DNA from: Caulobacterales bacterium
GTDB taxonomy: Bacteria; Pseudomonadota; Alphaproteobacteria; Caulobacterales; Caulobacteraceae
NCBI GenBank assembly: GCA_019510435.1
Contig: JAEKKJ010000016.1
Location: forward strand, 310,001-374,000
Direction of reading: 5' to 3'
DNA length: 64,000 nucleotides
Shown piece after piece: positions 18,645-28,925 of the stretch. Below the pieces are notes generated by a model that was not told where the DNA came from, ran no database searches, and worked only from the letters and a program-made list of their open reading frames with translations. Numbering within the stretch: position 1 is the first letter of the stretch; the number at the start of each line of letters is the position of its first letter. The position numbers and the translations under genes were made by a program.

Positions 18645-19765
18645 TTGGCCACCGTCGCGGTCTGCGGCGCCGGCGCAGGACCCTCCACCGGGCGCACCAG
18701 GTCACCGTCGAGCAGGAGGGCCGCGGCGTTCTGGACGACGCGCGTGCCGGCCGGCGGGCCCTTGACCAGCTGCACCCAGCCCGAGCCGCGCGGCCCGGCC
18801 GTGACGGGCACGCGGCGCACGCGGTTGCCCGCGTCCAGGGTCATGACGCTGGCGCCGTCGGCGTCGTAGCGGATCGCGGTCTCGGGCACCGCCAGGGCCG
18901 AGCCGGTGGCGTCGGCGAACACCGCCCGCCCGAAGCCGCCGGCGCGGATGTCAGACCGGACCGGCAGCAGGATGCGCACCTCGCCCAGCTTGGTCTGGGC
19001 GTTCACCTGCGGACTGATCAGGCGGACATGCCCCACCGCCGTGGCGCCGTCCGGGAGCTGGACGGTAGCCGCCTGGCCAACGCGAACCCGGGCGAGGTCC
19101 TGCTCGCTCATCTGGGCGGAGAGTTCGATCTGGCCGTCGCGGGCCATGCGGAACCAGGGCGTGCCGCTGGCGGCGGCGGAGAGGTCGCCGGGGCGCACGG
19201 TCTTTTCCAGGATCAGGCCCGAGACCGGGGCGCTGACCGAGAGCTTGGCCTGTCGGGTCTTGAGGTCCTTCAGGTTCGCGGCCTGGGCGCGCGCCTGGGC
19301 CCGTGCGGCGCGGGCGTTCAGCCGGCGCTGGTCGATCTGTTCCTGGGAGAGGACGCCGGCGCCGTCCAGGTCCTTGACCCGGTTGGCCTGGTCCTCGGCC
19401 TGCAGGGCGTTGGCCTCGGCCTGGGCGGCGAGGGCCTCGGCCTGGGCCACCTGGGCCTGGATCAGGGTGGGATCCAGCTGCACCAGGGTCTGGCCGGCCT
19501 TCACATATTGGCCCACGTCGACCAGGACACGGGCCACGCGATAGCCGTTCACCTCGGGGGCCACGGCGGCCTCTTCGCGCGGGAGCAGGTCGCCCGAGGC
19601 GCTGAGCGCGCCGGCGATCGCCTGGGGCGCCACGCGGATCACCCGCACGGTTCGCGCCTGGTCCGCCTCGGTCTGCTTGACCACCGGCTTGTGGCACGCC
19701 GAAAGGGCGAGCGCGCCGAGCAGCGGGACGATGAGCTGGGAAGCCTTCATGCGCGGGAATCTCAT
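18641..19765 (-). CDS. RND efflux periplasmic adaptor (membrane fusion protein)
   Basis: 374 residues from the ATG at 19763-19765 inside an ATGA overlap with the outer-membrane gene. Lipoprotein signal peptide: LIVPLLGALALSACHKP, lipobox LSAC. Halves of the lipoyl/barrel-sandwich domain are visible (GYRVARVLVDVGQYVKAGQ and KLSVSAPVSGLILEK), flanking an alpha-helical hairpin of QAEALAAQAEANALQAEDQAN type. The beta-barrel and membrane-proximal domains follow. It bridges the pump and the NodT-type channel. All three genes overlap by 4 nt, giving a fully coupled operon. Confidence 0.95.
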   Translation of the reverse strand: MRFPRMKASQLIVPLLGALALSACHKPVVKQTEADQARTVRVIRVAPQAIAGALSASGDLLPREEAAVAPEVNGYRVARVLVDVGQYVKAGQTLVQLDPTLIQAQVAQAEALAAQAEANALQAEDQANRVKDLDGAGVLSQEQIDQRRLNARAARAQARAQAANLKDLKTRQAKLSVSAPVSGLILEKTVRPGDLSAAASGTPWFRMARDGQIELSAQMSEQDLARVRVGQAATVQLPDGATAVGHVRLISPQVNAQTKLGEVRILLPVRSDIRAGGFGRAVFADATGSALAVPETAIRYDADGASVMTLDAGNRVRRVPVTAGPRGSGWVQLVKGPPAGTRVVQNAAALLLDGDLVRPVEGPAPAPQTATVAK

Positions 19766-21189
19766 TTCGCGGCGTAGGTTTCGGCCGGCCAGCCGCCGCC
19801 AATGGCCTTGTAGGCCTGGACGGAGCGGCGCAGGGCCTGGACCTCGGCCGAGGTCAGCTGGGTGCGCACGCTGCGCCACGACTGCTCGGCCTGGAGGGTG
19901 GTGGTGAGGTCGGTGAGGCCGCGCTCGTAGCCGAGGCGGCTGGCCGTGTAGGCGCGGTGCGCCCGGGCCTCGCCGTCGGCCAGCAGCGCCACGCGCCGGC
20001 GGTCGGCCTCGAGGTTGACCAGGGCGCCCTCGGCCTCCTGGAAGGCGGTCTGGACGGACTTCTCGTAGGCGGTGACGGCCTGTTCGGTGCGGGCGTCCTG
20101 GGCCTTCCATTCGGCCAGCAGGCGGGGGATCGAAAGCACCGGCTGGGTCAGGGTGCCGCCCAGGGTCCAGCTCTGGCTGGTCGAGGAATAGCCGGTCTGC
20201 TTGACCTTCTGCCAGCCGAGGCCCGGCGTGAAATTGTAGGACGGGAAGATCGCCAGGGCGTCGAGGATCTTCTGGTTCTTCTGCGAGCGCAGCGCCTCCT
20301 GCGCCTGGCGAACATCGGGGCGGCGCTGCAGGAGTTCGCTGGGCAGGGAGACGGGCACAGCCGGCGGCGGGTCCACATGCGCCGGCGCATCGATATTGGC
20401 GGTGGGTTCCACGACCCGTCCGGCCAGAATCAGGATGGCGCGCTTCTCCACCTGCAGCTGGGCGGTCAGGCCCTCGACCTGAGCCTTGGCCTGGGCAAGA
20501 TCGCCGGCCACCCGGTCGGCGTCGGACGTCGCCGCGATGCCGATCTGGGCGCGCTTGGTGGCGACGTCGTAGAGATCCTGTTCGATCCGCGCCGTCTCCT
20601 GCGCATCGGCCAGCTGGATCGCCAGGCCCTTGGCCTGGAACCAGGCGTCGGCTGTCTGGGCGGCGATGCCGGCGCGGGCCGCCTCATAGGCGTAGCGCAC
20701 CTCCGCGACCTCGGCATTGGCCGCGGCGCCGGCGAAGAAACCGCGCCCGAACGGGTCGACTTCCCAGCTGACGTTGAAGTTCGCCGACTGGTCCACGGAC
20801 GCGCCGCTGTTGGAGAAGCCGGGAACGATCACCCGCGCGCCGCCGATCTGGTCGGAGTGGGTCCTGCGGCTGAGGTAGGTGGCGTCCCCCTGCGGCAGGT
20901 ACTTAAGGACGGCCTCGACCCTCTGGGCCTTCGCCTCGGCGAGGCGCGCGCGGGCGGTGCGGATGTCGGGGTTGCGCGCCAGCGCCTGCTCGACGAGCCC
21001 GTTGAGCTCGGCGTCGCCATATACGGTCCACCAGGTGTCGAGCTTGAGGGCGCCCGGCGGCGGCGCGGGGGCGGCGCCAACCGGGGTCTCGTACGCGCCG
21101 GGCAGGCGCACGTCGGCCTTGCGCGCGGTCGCGCAGGCCGTCAGCGACAGGGCGGCGAGCGTCGCAAGGGCGATGGGAGCGGAACGCAT
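19762..21189 (-). CDS. NodT-family outer-membrane efflux lipoprotein
   Basis: 475 residues. Signal peptide with lipobox LTAC (residues 15-18). Two TolC-type repeats: WWTVYGDAELNGLVEQALARNPDI, RARLAEAKAQRVEA in the first half, and LPSELLQRRPDVRQAQEALR with a matching helical hairpin in the second. The outer-membrane channel of the tripartite pump, first gene of the operon. The ATG at 21187-21189 is followed upstream by CGGTTTGG repeats. Confidence 0.94.
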   Translation of the reverse strand: MRSAPIALATLAALSLTACATARKADVRLPGAYETPVGAAPAPPPGALKLDTWWTVYGDAELNGLVEQALARNPDIRTARARLAEAKAQRVEAVLKYLPQGDATYLSRRTHSDQIGGARVIVPGFSNSGASVDQSANFNVSWEVDPFGRGFFAGAAANAEVAEVRYAYEAARAGIAAQTADAWFQAKGLAIQLADAQETARIEQDLYDVATKRAQIGIAATSDADRVAGDLAQAKAQVEGLTAQLQVEKRAILILAGRVVEPTANIDAPAHVDPPPAVPVSLPSELLQRRPDVRQAQEALRSQKNQKILDALAIFPSYNFTPGLGWQKVKQTGYSSTSQSWTLGGTLTQPVLSIPRLLAEWKAQDARTEQAVTAYEKSVQTAFQEAEGALVNLEADRRRVALLADGEARAHRAYTASRLGYERGLTDLTTTLQAEQSWRSVRTQLTSAEVQALRRSVQAYKAIGGGWPAETYAAK

Positions 21190-21190
21190 G

Positions 21191-21228
21191 CGGTTTGGTC
21201 TGGCCAGGCGGTTTGGATCGCGGTTTGG
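21191..21228. repeat. Three CGGTTTGG direct repeats in the efflux-operon leader
   Basis: CGGTTTGG at 21191-21198, 21209-21216 and 21221-21228, the last two within a 12-bp tandem unit CGGTTTGGATCG. They lie directly upstream of the nodT-like start on the minus strand and may be a regulatory or mRNA element. Confidence 0.5.
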
Positions 21229-21240
21229 ATCGGCTCGGGT

Positions 21241-21259
21241 CCGGTCGTCGGACGACCGG
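21241..21259. promoter_or_regulatory. 19-bp palindrome, likely TetR operator or leader hairpin
   Basis: CCGGTCGTC (21241-21249), single G, GACGACCGG (21251-21259): perfect 9-bp arms. It sits in the 227-bp divergent region between the efflux operon and the TetR gene, as expected for an operator. A second, AT-richer candidate, TAAAG/CTTTG around 21385-21401, lies closer to the TetR start. Confidence 0.5.
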
Positions 21260-21416
21260 TTGTTGGACTCATGTCACCGCGGGCGCAATGGGCGTCCGGA
21301 TGTTGCGCAAGCCTGTGCGTTCCTCGGCCGCAGCCTCTCCCGGGCCGCTGGCGAGCGGGGATTTGCCCGAAACTCCGTATCCCGTAAAGTGTTTTCTTTG
21401 TAATGTAGTCCGGCAC

Positions 21417-22220
21417 ATGGACAGGGATTCCACACAGGGGAGCGACCCGCGCCGCAGCCTGGAGCTGCTCTGGGGCCGCAATGAGCCCGGCCGCCGCGGC
21501 CCGAAGCAACGCCTGTCCACCGATGAGGTGGTGCAGGCGGCGATCGCGCTCGCCGACGCCGAGGGCGTGCCGGCGCTCTCCATGCGCAAGGTGGCGGTGG
21601 CGGTGGGGGTCTCGCCGATGTCGCTCTACACCTATGTGCCGTCCAAGGCCGAGCTGGTGGACCTGATGTTCGACCGCGTGCTGGGCGAGGCGGCCGACCC
21701 CGATCCGGGCTGCCGCGACTGGCGCGCCAAGCTGGCCTTCATCGCGCGCGAGCGCTGGAAGCTCAGCGAGCGCCACCCGTGGCTGCTGGACCTGACGCCG
21801 CACCGTCCGCCGCTCGGCCCCAATGTGCTGCGCAAGGCCGAGGTGGTGCTGATGGCGCTGAACGGCATGGGCCTGGACTATTCCGACATGGCCCTGGCCG
21901 CCGAGGCGCTGCAGAACTACGTCACCGGCGCCCTGCACGCCGCCCGCGAGGCCCGCGAAACCGAGCGCCAGAGCGGCCTCACCGACGAGCAGTGGTTCCA
22001 GCTGGTCGGCCCGCTGCTGGAGCAGCACATGGACCCGGCGGCCTATCCGGCCATCACCCGGATGAGCGAAGCGCGGCTGGCCAAGCCCCGCTCCTCGGAG
22101 GAGCGAACCGCCCGCTTCGAGTTCGGGCTGGAGCGGGTGCTGGACGGGCTGGACGCCTTCATGCGCAGCCGGCAGGGCGAGGCCGAGGCGGCGACGCGCC
22201 TCTCGTCGCAACCCGGCTAG
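21417..22220 (+). CDS. TetR-family regulator divergent from the RND efflux operon
   Basis: 267 residues from the ATG at 21417; the upstream in-frame extension crosses the promoter region and is rejected. The HTH covers residues ~33-80: LSTDEVVQAAIALADAEG, LSMRKVAVAVGVSPMSLYTYV, SKAELVDLM. The C-terminal all-helical region looks like the TetR_C_1 (TetR/actinorhodin-type) ligand domain. Divergent placement from nodT-adaptor-pump strongly suggests a drug-responsive repressor of that operon and of itself. Confidence 0.9.
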   Translation: MDRDSTQGSDPRRSLELLWGRNEPGRRGPKQRLSTDEVVQAAIALADAEGVPALSMRKVAVAVGVSPMSLYTYVPSKAELVDLMFDRVLGEAADPDPGCRDWRAKLAFIARERWKLSERHPWLLDLTPHRPPLGPNVLRKAEVVLMALNGMGLDYSDMALAAEALQNYVTGALHAAREARETERQSGLTDEQWFQLVGPLLEQHMDPAAYPAITRMSEARLAKPRSSEERTARFEFGLERVLDGLDAFMRSRQGEAEAATRLSSQPG

Positions 22221-22280
22221 CCGCCGCATGCGCCACCTTCTAGGGTCGCGCAACTTTCGACCCCCAATCTGAGTGAGTGG

Positions 22281-23936
<1,656 letters not shown>

Positions 23937-24018
23937 GGGGCGCCACGGGCCGATAGAACATCTTGAGAACATCCGTCGGCTTGGCTAGGGTCGGCCCGAC
24001 ACAACCAGGGAGAGCAGC

Positions 24019-24837
24019 ATGCCCCAAGCCGGCAAGATCCGCTGCGGCATCGGCGGGTGGACGTTCGAGCCGTGGCGGGGGGTGTTCTATCCGCAGGGCC
24101 TGAAGCAGGCGGCGGAGCTGGAGTACGCCAGCCGCCATCTGACCGCGATCGAGATCAACGGCACCTACTATTCCAGCTTCAAGCCGGACAGCTGGGCCAA
24201 GTGGCGCGCCGCCACGCCGGAGGGGTTCAGGTTCGCGGTCAAGGCCTCGCGGTTCTGCGTCAACCGCAAGAAGCTGACCGACGCCAAGCCCAGCCTGGAC
24301 GTCTTCTTCGGCCAGGGGCTGACCGAGCTGGGCGACCGGCTGGGGCCGATCCTGTGGCAGTTCATGGCCACCAAGAAGTTCGACTACGACGACTTCGCGG
24401 GCTTCTTCGACCTGCTGCCGGCGACGCTGGACGGCCTGCCGCTGAAGCACGTGATCGAGGTGCGCAACGCCACCTTCGCCGACCCGAAGTTCGTGGGCCT
24501 GTGCCGCGAGCGCGGGATCACCATCTGCGCCTCCGAGAACGAGAACTATCCGCTGATCCCCGACATCACCGGCGACCTCGTCTACCTGCGGCTGATCTCG
24601 GCCTCCGATGAGATCCCCACCGGCTATGCCGCCAAGGACCTCGACCTCTGGGCCGGACGCTTCCAGGCCTATGCCGAGGGCCGCGTGCCTGGCGACTTCA
24701 CCCCGATCGACCGCACCGGGCCGCCCGAGACGCCGCGCGACGTCTACGCCTTCGTGATCCACGAGGGGAAGGTCCGCGCCCCCGCCGCGGCCATGGAGTT
24801 CATCAAGCGCGTCGACCCGGCGTTCGTCCCGAGCTGA
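24019..24837 (+). CDS. DUF72 (YecE-like) TIM-barrel protein
   Basis: 272 residues, preceded by AGGGAGAGCAGC. Family signature motifs: IRCGIGGWTFEPWRGVFYP, AIEINGTYYSSFKPDSWAKW, RFAVKASRFC, GPILWQF, HVIEVRNATF and a C-terminal YAFVIHEGKVRAPAAA. DUF72 proteins form a TIM barrel; their reaction is unknown. Stands alone, converging on the sensor kinase. Confidence 0.9.
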   Translation: MPQAGKIRCGIGGWTFEPWRGVFYPQGLKQAAELEYASRHLTAIEINGTYYSSFKPDSWAKWRAATPEGFRFAVKASRFCVNRKKLTDAKPSLDVFFGQGLTELGDRLGPILWQFMATKKFDYDDFAGFFDLLPATLDGLPLKHVIEVRNATFADPKFVGLCRERGITICASENENYPLIPDITGDLVYLRLISASDEIPTGYAAKDLDLWAGRFQAYAEGRVPGDFTPIDRTGPPETPRDVYAFVIHEGKVRAPAAAMEFIKRVDPAFVPS

Positions 24838-24859
24838 GCCGCGCCCCCGCGGCCCTCAG
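24834..24859. terminator. Weak bidirectional hairpin between convergent genes
   Basis: CTGAG-CCGCG (24834-24843) pairs with CGCGG-CC-CTCAG (24848-24859), with a small bulge. No U tract on either side, so its function as a terminator is uncertain. It overlaps both stop codons. Confidence 0.35.
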
Positions 24860-26355
24860 TTCGGCAGGATCGACGGCCGTTCCGTCGGCGGCGGGAACAC
24901 CGGATCGTCCAGCTCGCCCTCGGGCTCGTGGGTCTCCGGCTGGAAGGGCGCGCTGATGTCGCAGCGGACGCCCGCGCGCTCGAAGGCGATGCGCACGTCC
25001 CCGCCCAGCTCGCCCGCCAGGCCCCGCTCCAGCAGCCGCGAGCCGAAGCCGCGGGTCTTGGGCGGCGTCACCGGGGGGCCGCCAGTCTCCTGCCAGTCCA
25101 GGATCAGGCGCACGGGCGTGGCCTCCGGATCCAGGCGCCAGCGCACCGTGACCCGGCCGGTCTCGTTGGAGAGCGCGCCATACTTCACCGCGTTGGTGGC
25201 CAGTTCGTGCCCGCCCATGGCCAGGGCCAGGGCCATCTTCGGCGAGACCCGCAGGTCCGGGCCGATCAGCTCCACCCGCTCGCCGCTCGCGTGCGGCGCC
25301 AGGGTGCGGGTCAGCACCACCTTCAGGGACGCCCCCGCCCAATGCTCGCGGGTCAGGATGTCGTGGGTCCAGGCCAGGGCCATCAGCCGGTCCTCGAAGT
25401 CGGCCAGCGGCCCCGCCCCGTGCGCCCGCCCGAGGCTCTGGCGCGCCACCGACTGCACGGTGGCCAGCATGTTCTTCACCCGGTGGTTCAGCTCGTGGAT
25501 CAGCAGTTGCTGGCGGCGCTCGGCGCGGGTGCGTTCGGCCACTTCGCGCTGCAGCTTGGCCTCGCTCAGCTTCTGCGGGGTGATGTCCAGGGTCACCCCC
25601 GCCACCCGGGCCGGCCCGCCGTCGGGCCGGCGCTCCACCACCGCCGCGCTCGACCGCAGCCAGCGGTGCTGGCCGTCCGCGGCCGCCACCCGGTATTCGA
25701 AGACCGCCTCGCCACGGGTGCGCAGGGTGCTGAGCGCCGCGGCCACGGCCGGCATGTCCTCCTCGACGACGAAGGTGCGCCAGTCGCCGATGTCCTCCTC
25801 CTCCGGCGGCTCGCCCCCGAGGCCGATCAGGGCGCGGGCCGCCGCCAGGTCCAGCCAGCGCAGGGTGCGGCCGGTGCGCCACTCCCAGGTCGCCGCCCGC
25901 GCCGCCTGGTGCGCCAGGCGCAGGCTCTCGGTAGCGGCGCGCAGCCGCTGCTCGTTCTTGCGCAGGGTGCGCTCGCTGCGTTCGCGGGCGGTGACGTCGC
26001 GCAGGAAGAAGGCCATGCCGCCGGCCACCGGCACGCCCCGCACCTCGACCCATTCGTCGTCGCCGTCGGGCCGCGCCACCACGAACTCCACCGGCCCGGC
26101 GTCGCGCACCGCCGCGCGGAACCGCAGCTCCAGCGCCTCGTCGCCGAGGAAGACCAGCAGGCCGGCGAGCTCTGCGCCCGCGGCGCGGGCCAGCTGCGCC
26201 TGAAGGAAGGCTGCGGCGGCGGCGTTGCAATAGGTGATGCGGCCGGCGGCGTCGCACGCCACCAGTCCGTCGGCGCTCGCTTCATCAAGCAAGGCCTTGC
26301 CCAGCGCGGCCGCCAGGCCTGCGGGTCCTGCCCGCCGCAAGTCTCTGGCCGCCAT
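24856..26355 (-). CDS. PAS-domain HWE-type sensor histidine kinase
   Basis: 499 residues from the ATG at 26353-26355, chosen because AGGAG lies 5 nt before it; an upstream in-frame ATG at 26424 is poorer. Two PAS domains: residues ~20-125 (VACDAAGRITYCNAAAAAFL ... FFLRDVTARERSE) and ~150-265 (WEWRTGRTLRW ... VAGVTLDITPQKLSE). A coiled linker leads to the HWE/HisKA_2 phosphoacceptor block LLIHELNHRVKNMLATV (His291). The ATPase domain holds GGHELATNAVKYGALS and the WxE motif LDWQETGG. No membrane segments, so it is a cytosolic light/redox/ligand sensor. No cognate receiver is adjacent. Confidence 0.93.
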   Translation of the reverse strand: MAARDLRRAGPAGLAAALGKALLDEASADGLVACDAAGRITYCNAAAAAFLQAQLARAAGAELAGLLVFLGDEALELRFRAAVRDAGPVEFVVARPDGDDEWVEVRGVPVAGGMAFFLRDVTARERSERTLRKNEQRLRAATESLRLAHQAARAATWEWRTGRTLRWLDLAAARALIGLGGEPPEEEDIGDWRTFVVEEDMPAVAAALSTLRTRGEAVFEYRVAAADGQHRWLRSSAAVVERRPDGGPARVAGVTLDITPQKLSEAKLQREVAERTRAERRQQLLIHELNHRVKNMLATVQSVARQSLGRAHGAGPLADFEDRLMALAWTHDILTREHWAGASLKVVLTRTLAPHASGERVELIGPDLRVSPKMALALAMGGHELATNAVKYGALSNETGRVTVRWRLDPEATPVRLILDWQETGGPPVTPPKTRGFGSRLLERGLAGELGGDVRIAFERAGVRCDISAPFQPETHEPEGELDDPVFPPPTERPSILPN

Positions 26356-26360
26356 CCGTA

Positions 26361-26365
26361 CTCCT
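26361..26365 (-). promoter_or_regulatory. Ribosome binding site deciding the sensor-kinase start
   Basis: AGGAG on the minus strand, 5 nt before the ATG at 26355. It makes the 23-residue longer alternative start at 26424 unlikely. Confidence 0.65.
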
Positions 26366-26451
26366 GGTGCGGCCCCCCTTCCGAATCTAAGCATGCCACA
26401 GCTCGGCCGTGGTTGGGCCGGCAATTGGTCGCAGGCTGAAGACGCGAATCC

Positions 26452-27777
26452 CTAGACGGGCGCCGTGGGCGCGGCCGGCGGCGGCGGCGAGGGCGCGGCA
26501 GCTCGCGGGAAGCGCATCTCGTTCAGCGACATCGGCAGGCGCGGCAGGGCGAGGGCCCGGCCGCCCACCGGCGCGGGCACGGGCGAGCAGATCGCGGGCC
26601 CGGTCAGGAACGGGATGTGCATACGCACCGCGCCTTCCACCTCGGCCGGGCGGCGCACATTGGTGAGGCCCGGCCAGATGCGCCGCTGCTTGAAGTGCAC
26701 CAGCTGGGCGGCGAAGCGGCGCATGGCGGCCAGGCGCACCAGGGGCTCGCCGTCGGGCAGCATCAGGGTGACGCTGTTCACCGACTCCGCCGGCAGCTTC
26801 TCGATCTCGAAGCCCGGGTCGGAGATCGTGAGGTCCACCACCGAGACGTGCGGCTCCAGCAGCGCACGGGCCTGCTTGAGCCCCGTGAAGGCCGGATCGC
26901 GCGGCACGTCATAGATCACCGCGGCCAGTTCGGCCCGCCGGGCGGCCGGCAGCTTGGCGAGTAGCTCCACATAGGCGCCGCGCAGCGAGGGCCGCTGCAG
27001 GCTGGTGAAGCTGATCGGCACATAGATCAGGGCGCCCTTCGCCGGCCGCGCCGCGAGGGTCTCGACGGCGACGTCGATGCAGGCGGTGTCGAAGGCCACA
27101 TGGTCGCGGGGCGCATGCTCGGCGCCGTCGGTGACGCTGACGTGGCCGCGGGCGTTGTGCGGAATGCACATCACCACGTCGCCGAAGAACACCTCGCGCG
27201 GGCTGAAATAGACGCCCTGATAGCCCTCCCACGCCGGCGGCGCGGCGGGCGGGGGCCCCTGGGTCAGTTCCCGGCGCAGGGCCGCGGGCGTGGCCGTCCA
27301 GCCGCTCTCCTCTGCCGGCGGCGCGGGCGCGGCCACGGGACCGTCCCCGGACGAGCTGGGGCGGATGCGGGTCAGGTGTCCGCCGGCGGGCAGCTGGTCG
27401 GGATCGACCAGGGCGGCGGCGAGGCGTCGGCTGTCCAGGGCCGCGAAGGCGGTGACCGCGGGGTGCGGGCCCTCGAAGACCAGCAGGGCCACCTCGCCCT
27501 CCTCGCCGGAGCCGAACAGGTGGCGCTGCAGTTCGTCGGACAGGCGCTGCAGCTCGGCGACGTCCAGGTCGTCGGAACGGGGATCGGTGAGCAGGAAGCT
27601 GACGTCGGAGAGCGGCGCGAACCGGCGGGGCCAGGCCCAGCGGGTCTCCAGGTAGGCGCCGGCGAACTTGTGGACCAGCTGCTCCAGGGCCGCCGCGGGC
27701 ATGTGCCCCTGGTACGCGGACAGGTCCACTCGCAGGCAGGCCAGCGCAGTCACGGTTTCAGCCCCCTCGGCTCGCAC
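26452..27777 (-). CDS. Unknown cytosolic protein, possibly a degenerate EAL-like fold
   Basis: 441 residues, no signal peptide or membrane segment. The N-terminal part (1-130) has alternating strands and helices (ACLRVDLSAYQGHMPAAALEQ; VSFLLTDPRSDDLDVAELQ) and resembles degenerate signalling folds. A Pro-rich linker (~135-185) follows, and then a region ~200-385 whose spacing recalls EAL phosphodiesterases (GALIYVPISFTSLQRPSL; VIYDVPRDPAFTGL; VSVVDLTISDPGFEIEKLP) but without any EAL catalytic residues. A Pro/Ala tail ends the protein. It follows the sensor kinase's promoter side and may share its signalling role (weak inference). I do not recognise the family with confidence. Confidence 0.6.
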   Translation of the reverse strand: MRAEGAETVTALACLRVDLSAYQGHMPAAALEQLVHKFAGAYLETRWAWPRRFAPLSDVSFLLTDPRSDDLDVAELQRLSDELQRHLFGSGEEGEVALLVFEGPHPAVTAFAALDSRRLAAALVDPDQLPAGGHLTRIRPSSSGDGPVAAPAPPAEESGWTATPAALRRELTQGPPPAAPPAWEGYQGVYFSPREVFFGDVVMCIPHNARGHVSVTDGAEHAPRDHVAFDTACIDVAVETLAARPAKGALIYVPISFTSLQRPSLRGAYVELLAKLPAARRAELAAVIYDVPRDPAFTGLKQARALLEPHVSVVDLTISDPGFEIEKLPAESVNSVTLMLPDGEPLVRLAAMRRFAAQLVHFKQRRIWPGLTNVRRPAEVEGAVRMHIPFLTGPAICSPVPAPVGGRALALPRLPMSLNEMRFPRAAAPSPPPPAAPTAPV

Positions 27778-27911
27778 GATTTGAGGCGCCAGCTAACGAC
27801 CGGGAAAGCTTCGAGAAACTTAACACGCCACGCGCTCATACGGCCAAGCTTGCCCGCGCAAGGCGAGTGGTTGACCGACCCTGCGTCACCACGCCGCAAT
27901 GGCCAAAAGCC

Positions 27912-27920
27912 AGGAGAGGA
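27912..27920 (+). promoter_or_regulatory. Ribosome binding site deciding the SDR start
   Basis: AGGAGAGGA, ending 8 nt before the ATG at 27929. It would lie inside the coding sequence if the in-frame ATG at 27899 were used, so 27929 is preferred. Confidence 0.65.
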
Positions 27921-27928
27921 ACCGCGCG

Positions 27929-28846
27929 ATGGCCGAATTCACCAAGGACGACCTGATGTTCCGGCCGGGACTCATGAAGGGGCAGCGGATCCTGATCACC
28001 GGCGGTGGCACGGGCCTGGGCAAGGTCATGGCCGAGGCCTGCCTGATGCTGGGCGCCGACGTGGTGATCTGGGGCCGGCGCGGCGGGGTGGTGGAGGCCA
28101 CGGCCGAGGAGCTGATGGCGGCGCACCCCGACGGCGGCCGCTGCACCGGCATGGCCTGCGACATCCGCGTGCCCGAGGCGATCCACGACGCCATGGACCA
28201 GGTCTGGGCCGGCGGGACCCTGACCGGGCTGGTCAACAATGCGGCGGGCAACTTCATCAGCCGCACCGAGGACCTGTCGCCCCGCGCCTTCGACGCGATC
28301 GCCAACATCGTCTTCCGCGGCTCGTTCTTCGTGACCCTGGACGCGGGCAAGCGCTGGCTGGCGGAAGGCCGGCACGCCTCGGTGGTCTCGATCCTGACCA
28401 CCTGGGTCTGGCACGGCGGGCCGTTCACGGTGCCGTCCGCCATGTCCAAGGCGGGCCTGAACGTCATGACCCAGTCGCTGGCGGTGGAATGGGGTGGGCG
28501 CGGCGTGCGCTTCAACGCCATCGCGCCGGGGCCCTTCCCCACCGAGGGGGCCTGGGCGCGCCTGAATCCCGGCGGCGGCGTGGGCGCAGACGGCGAGAAG
28601 CCCGACCCCACCATCCCGCTCGGCCGCAACGGCGAGATGCGTGAACTGGCCAACCTGGCCGTCTATCTGCTGGACCCGGGCTCGGCCTATGTGAACGGCC
28701 AGACCATCGCCATCGACGGCGGCTCGCACCTGCAAGGGGGCGGCGGCTTTTCCCGGCTGGCCAGCTGGGGCGACGCCGAATGGGAGGCGGCCCGCAACGC
28801 CATCAAGTCGACCAACGAGAAGGACCGCGCCCAGCGCACAGTGTGA
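27929..28846 (+). CDS. SDR oxidoreductase, 2,4-dienoyl-CoA reductase-like
   Basis: 305 residues. Cofactor motif ILITGGGTGLGKVMA, NNAAGNFISRTEDLSP and VVSILTTWVWHGG. The active-site segment is VPSAMSKAGLNVMTQSLAVEW: Ser-x-x-x-Lys where classical SDRs have Tyr-x-x-x-Lys. This is the pattern of peroxisomal/mitochondrial dienoyl-CoA reductase-type SDRs, where a Tyr elsewhere takes part. The end GQTIAIDGGSHLQGGGGF also fits that group. Likely role: NADPH-dependent reduction in unsaturated fatty-acid beta-oxidation. Monocistronic; followed by a hairpin shared with the convergent TonB-C-like gene. Confidence 0.85.
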   Translation: MAEFTKDDLMFRPGLMKGQRILITGGGTGLGKVMAEACLMLGADVVIWGRRGGVVEATAEELMAAHPDGGRCTGMACDIRVPEAIHDAMDQVWAGGTLTGLVNNAAGNFISRTEDLSPRAFDAIANIVFRGSFFVTLDAGKRWLAEGRHASVVSILTTWVWHGGPFTVPSAMSKAGLNVMTQSLAVEWGGRGVRFNAIAPGPFPTEGAWARLNPGGGVGADGEKPDPTIPLGRNGEMRELANLAVYLLDPGSAYVNGQTIAIDGGSHLQGGGGFSRLASWGDAEWEAARNAIKSTNEKDRAQRTV

Positions 28847-28866
28847 GGCCTAAGGCCGCGCGCAAA

Positions 28867-28899
28867 AGAAAAGGCGCCCCGTGGGAGACGGGGCGCCTT
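28867..28899 (-). terminator. Bidirectional terminator, best on the minus strand
   Basis: 12-bp perfect stem AAGGCGCCCCGT (28871-28882) / ACGGGGCGCCTT (28888-28899) with loop GGGAG. On the minus strand it is followed by TTCTTTTG, a U-rich tract, so it ends the TonB-C-like gene. It also lies at the end of the SDR transcript. Confidence 0.8.
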
Positions 28900-28925
28900 G
28901 TGATCTTCGCGATGGGAGCCGTCCG

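Noticed and set aside
21191..21228. CGGTTTGG repeats as a CRISPR array
   Set aside because: Units are only 8-12 bp, spacing 4-10 bp and no cas genes are present.
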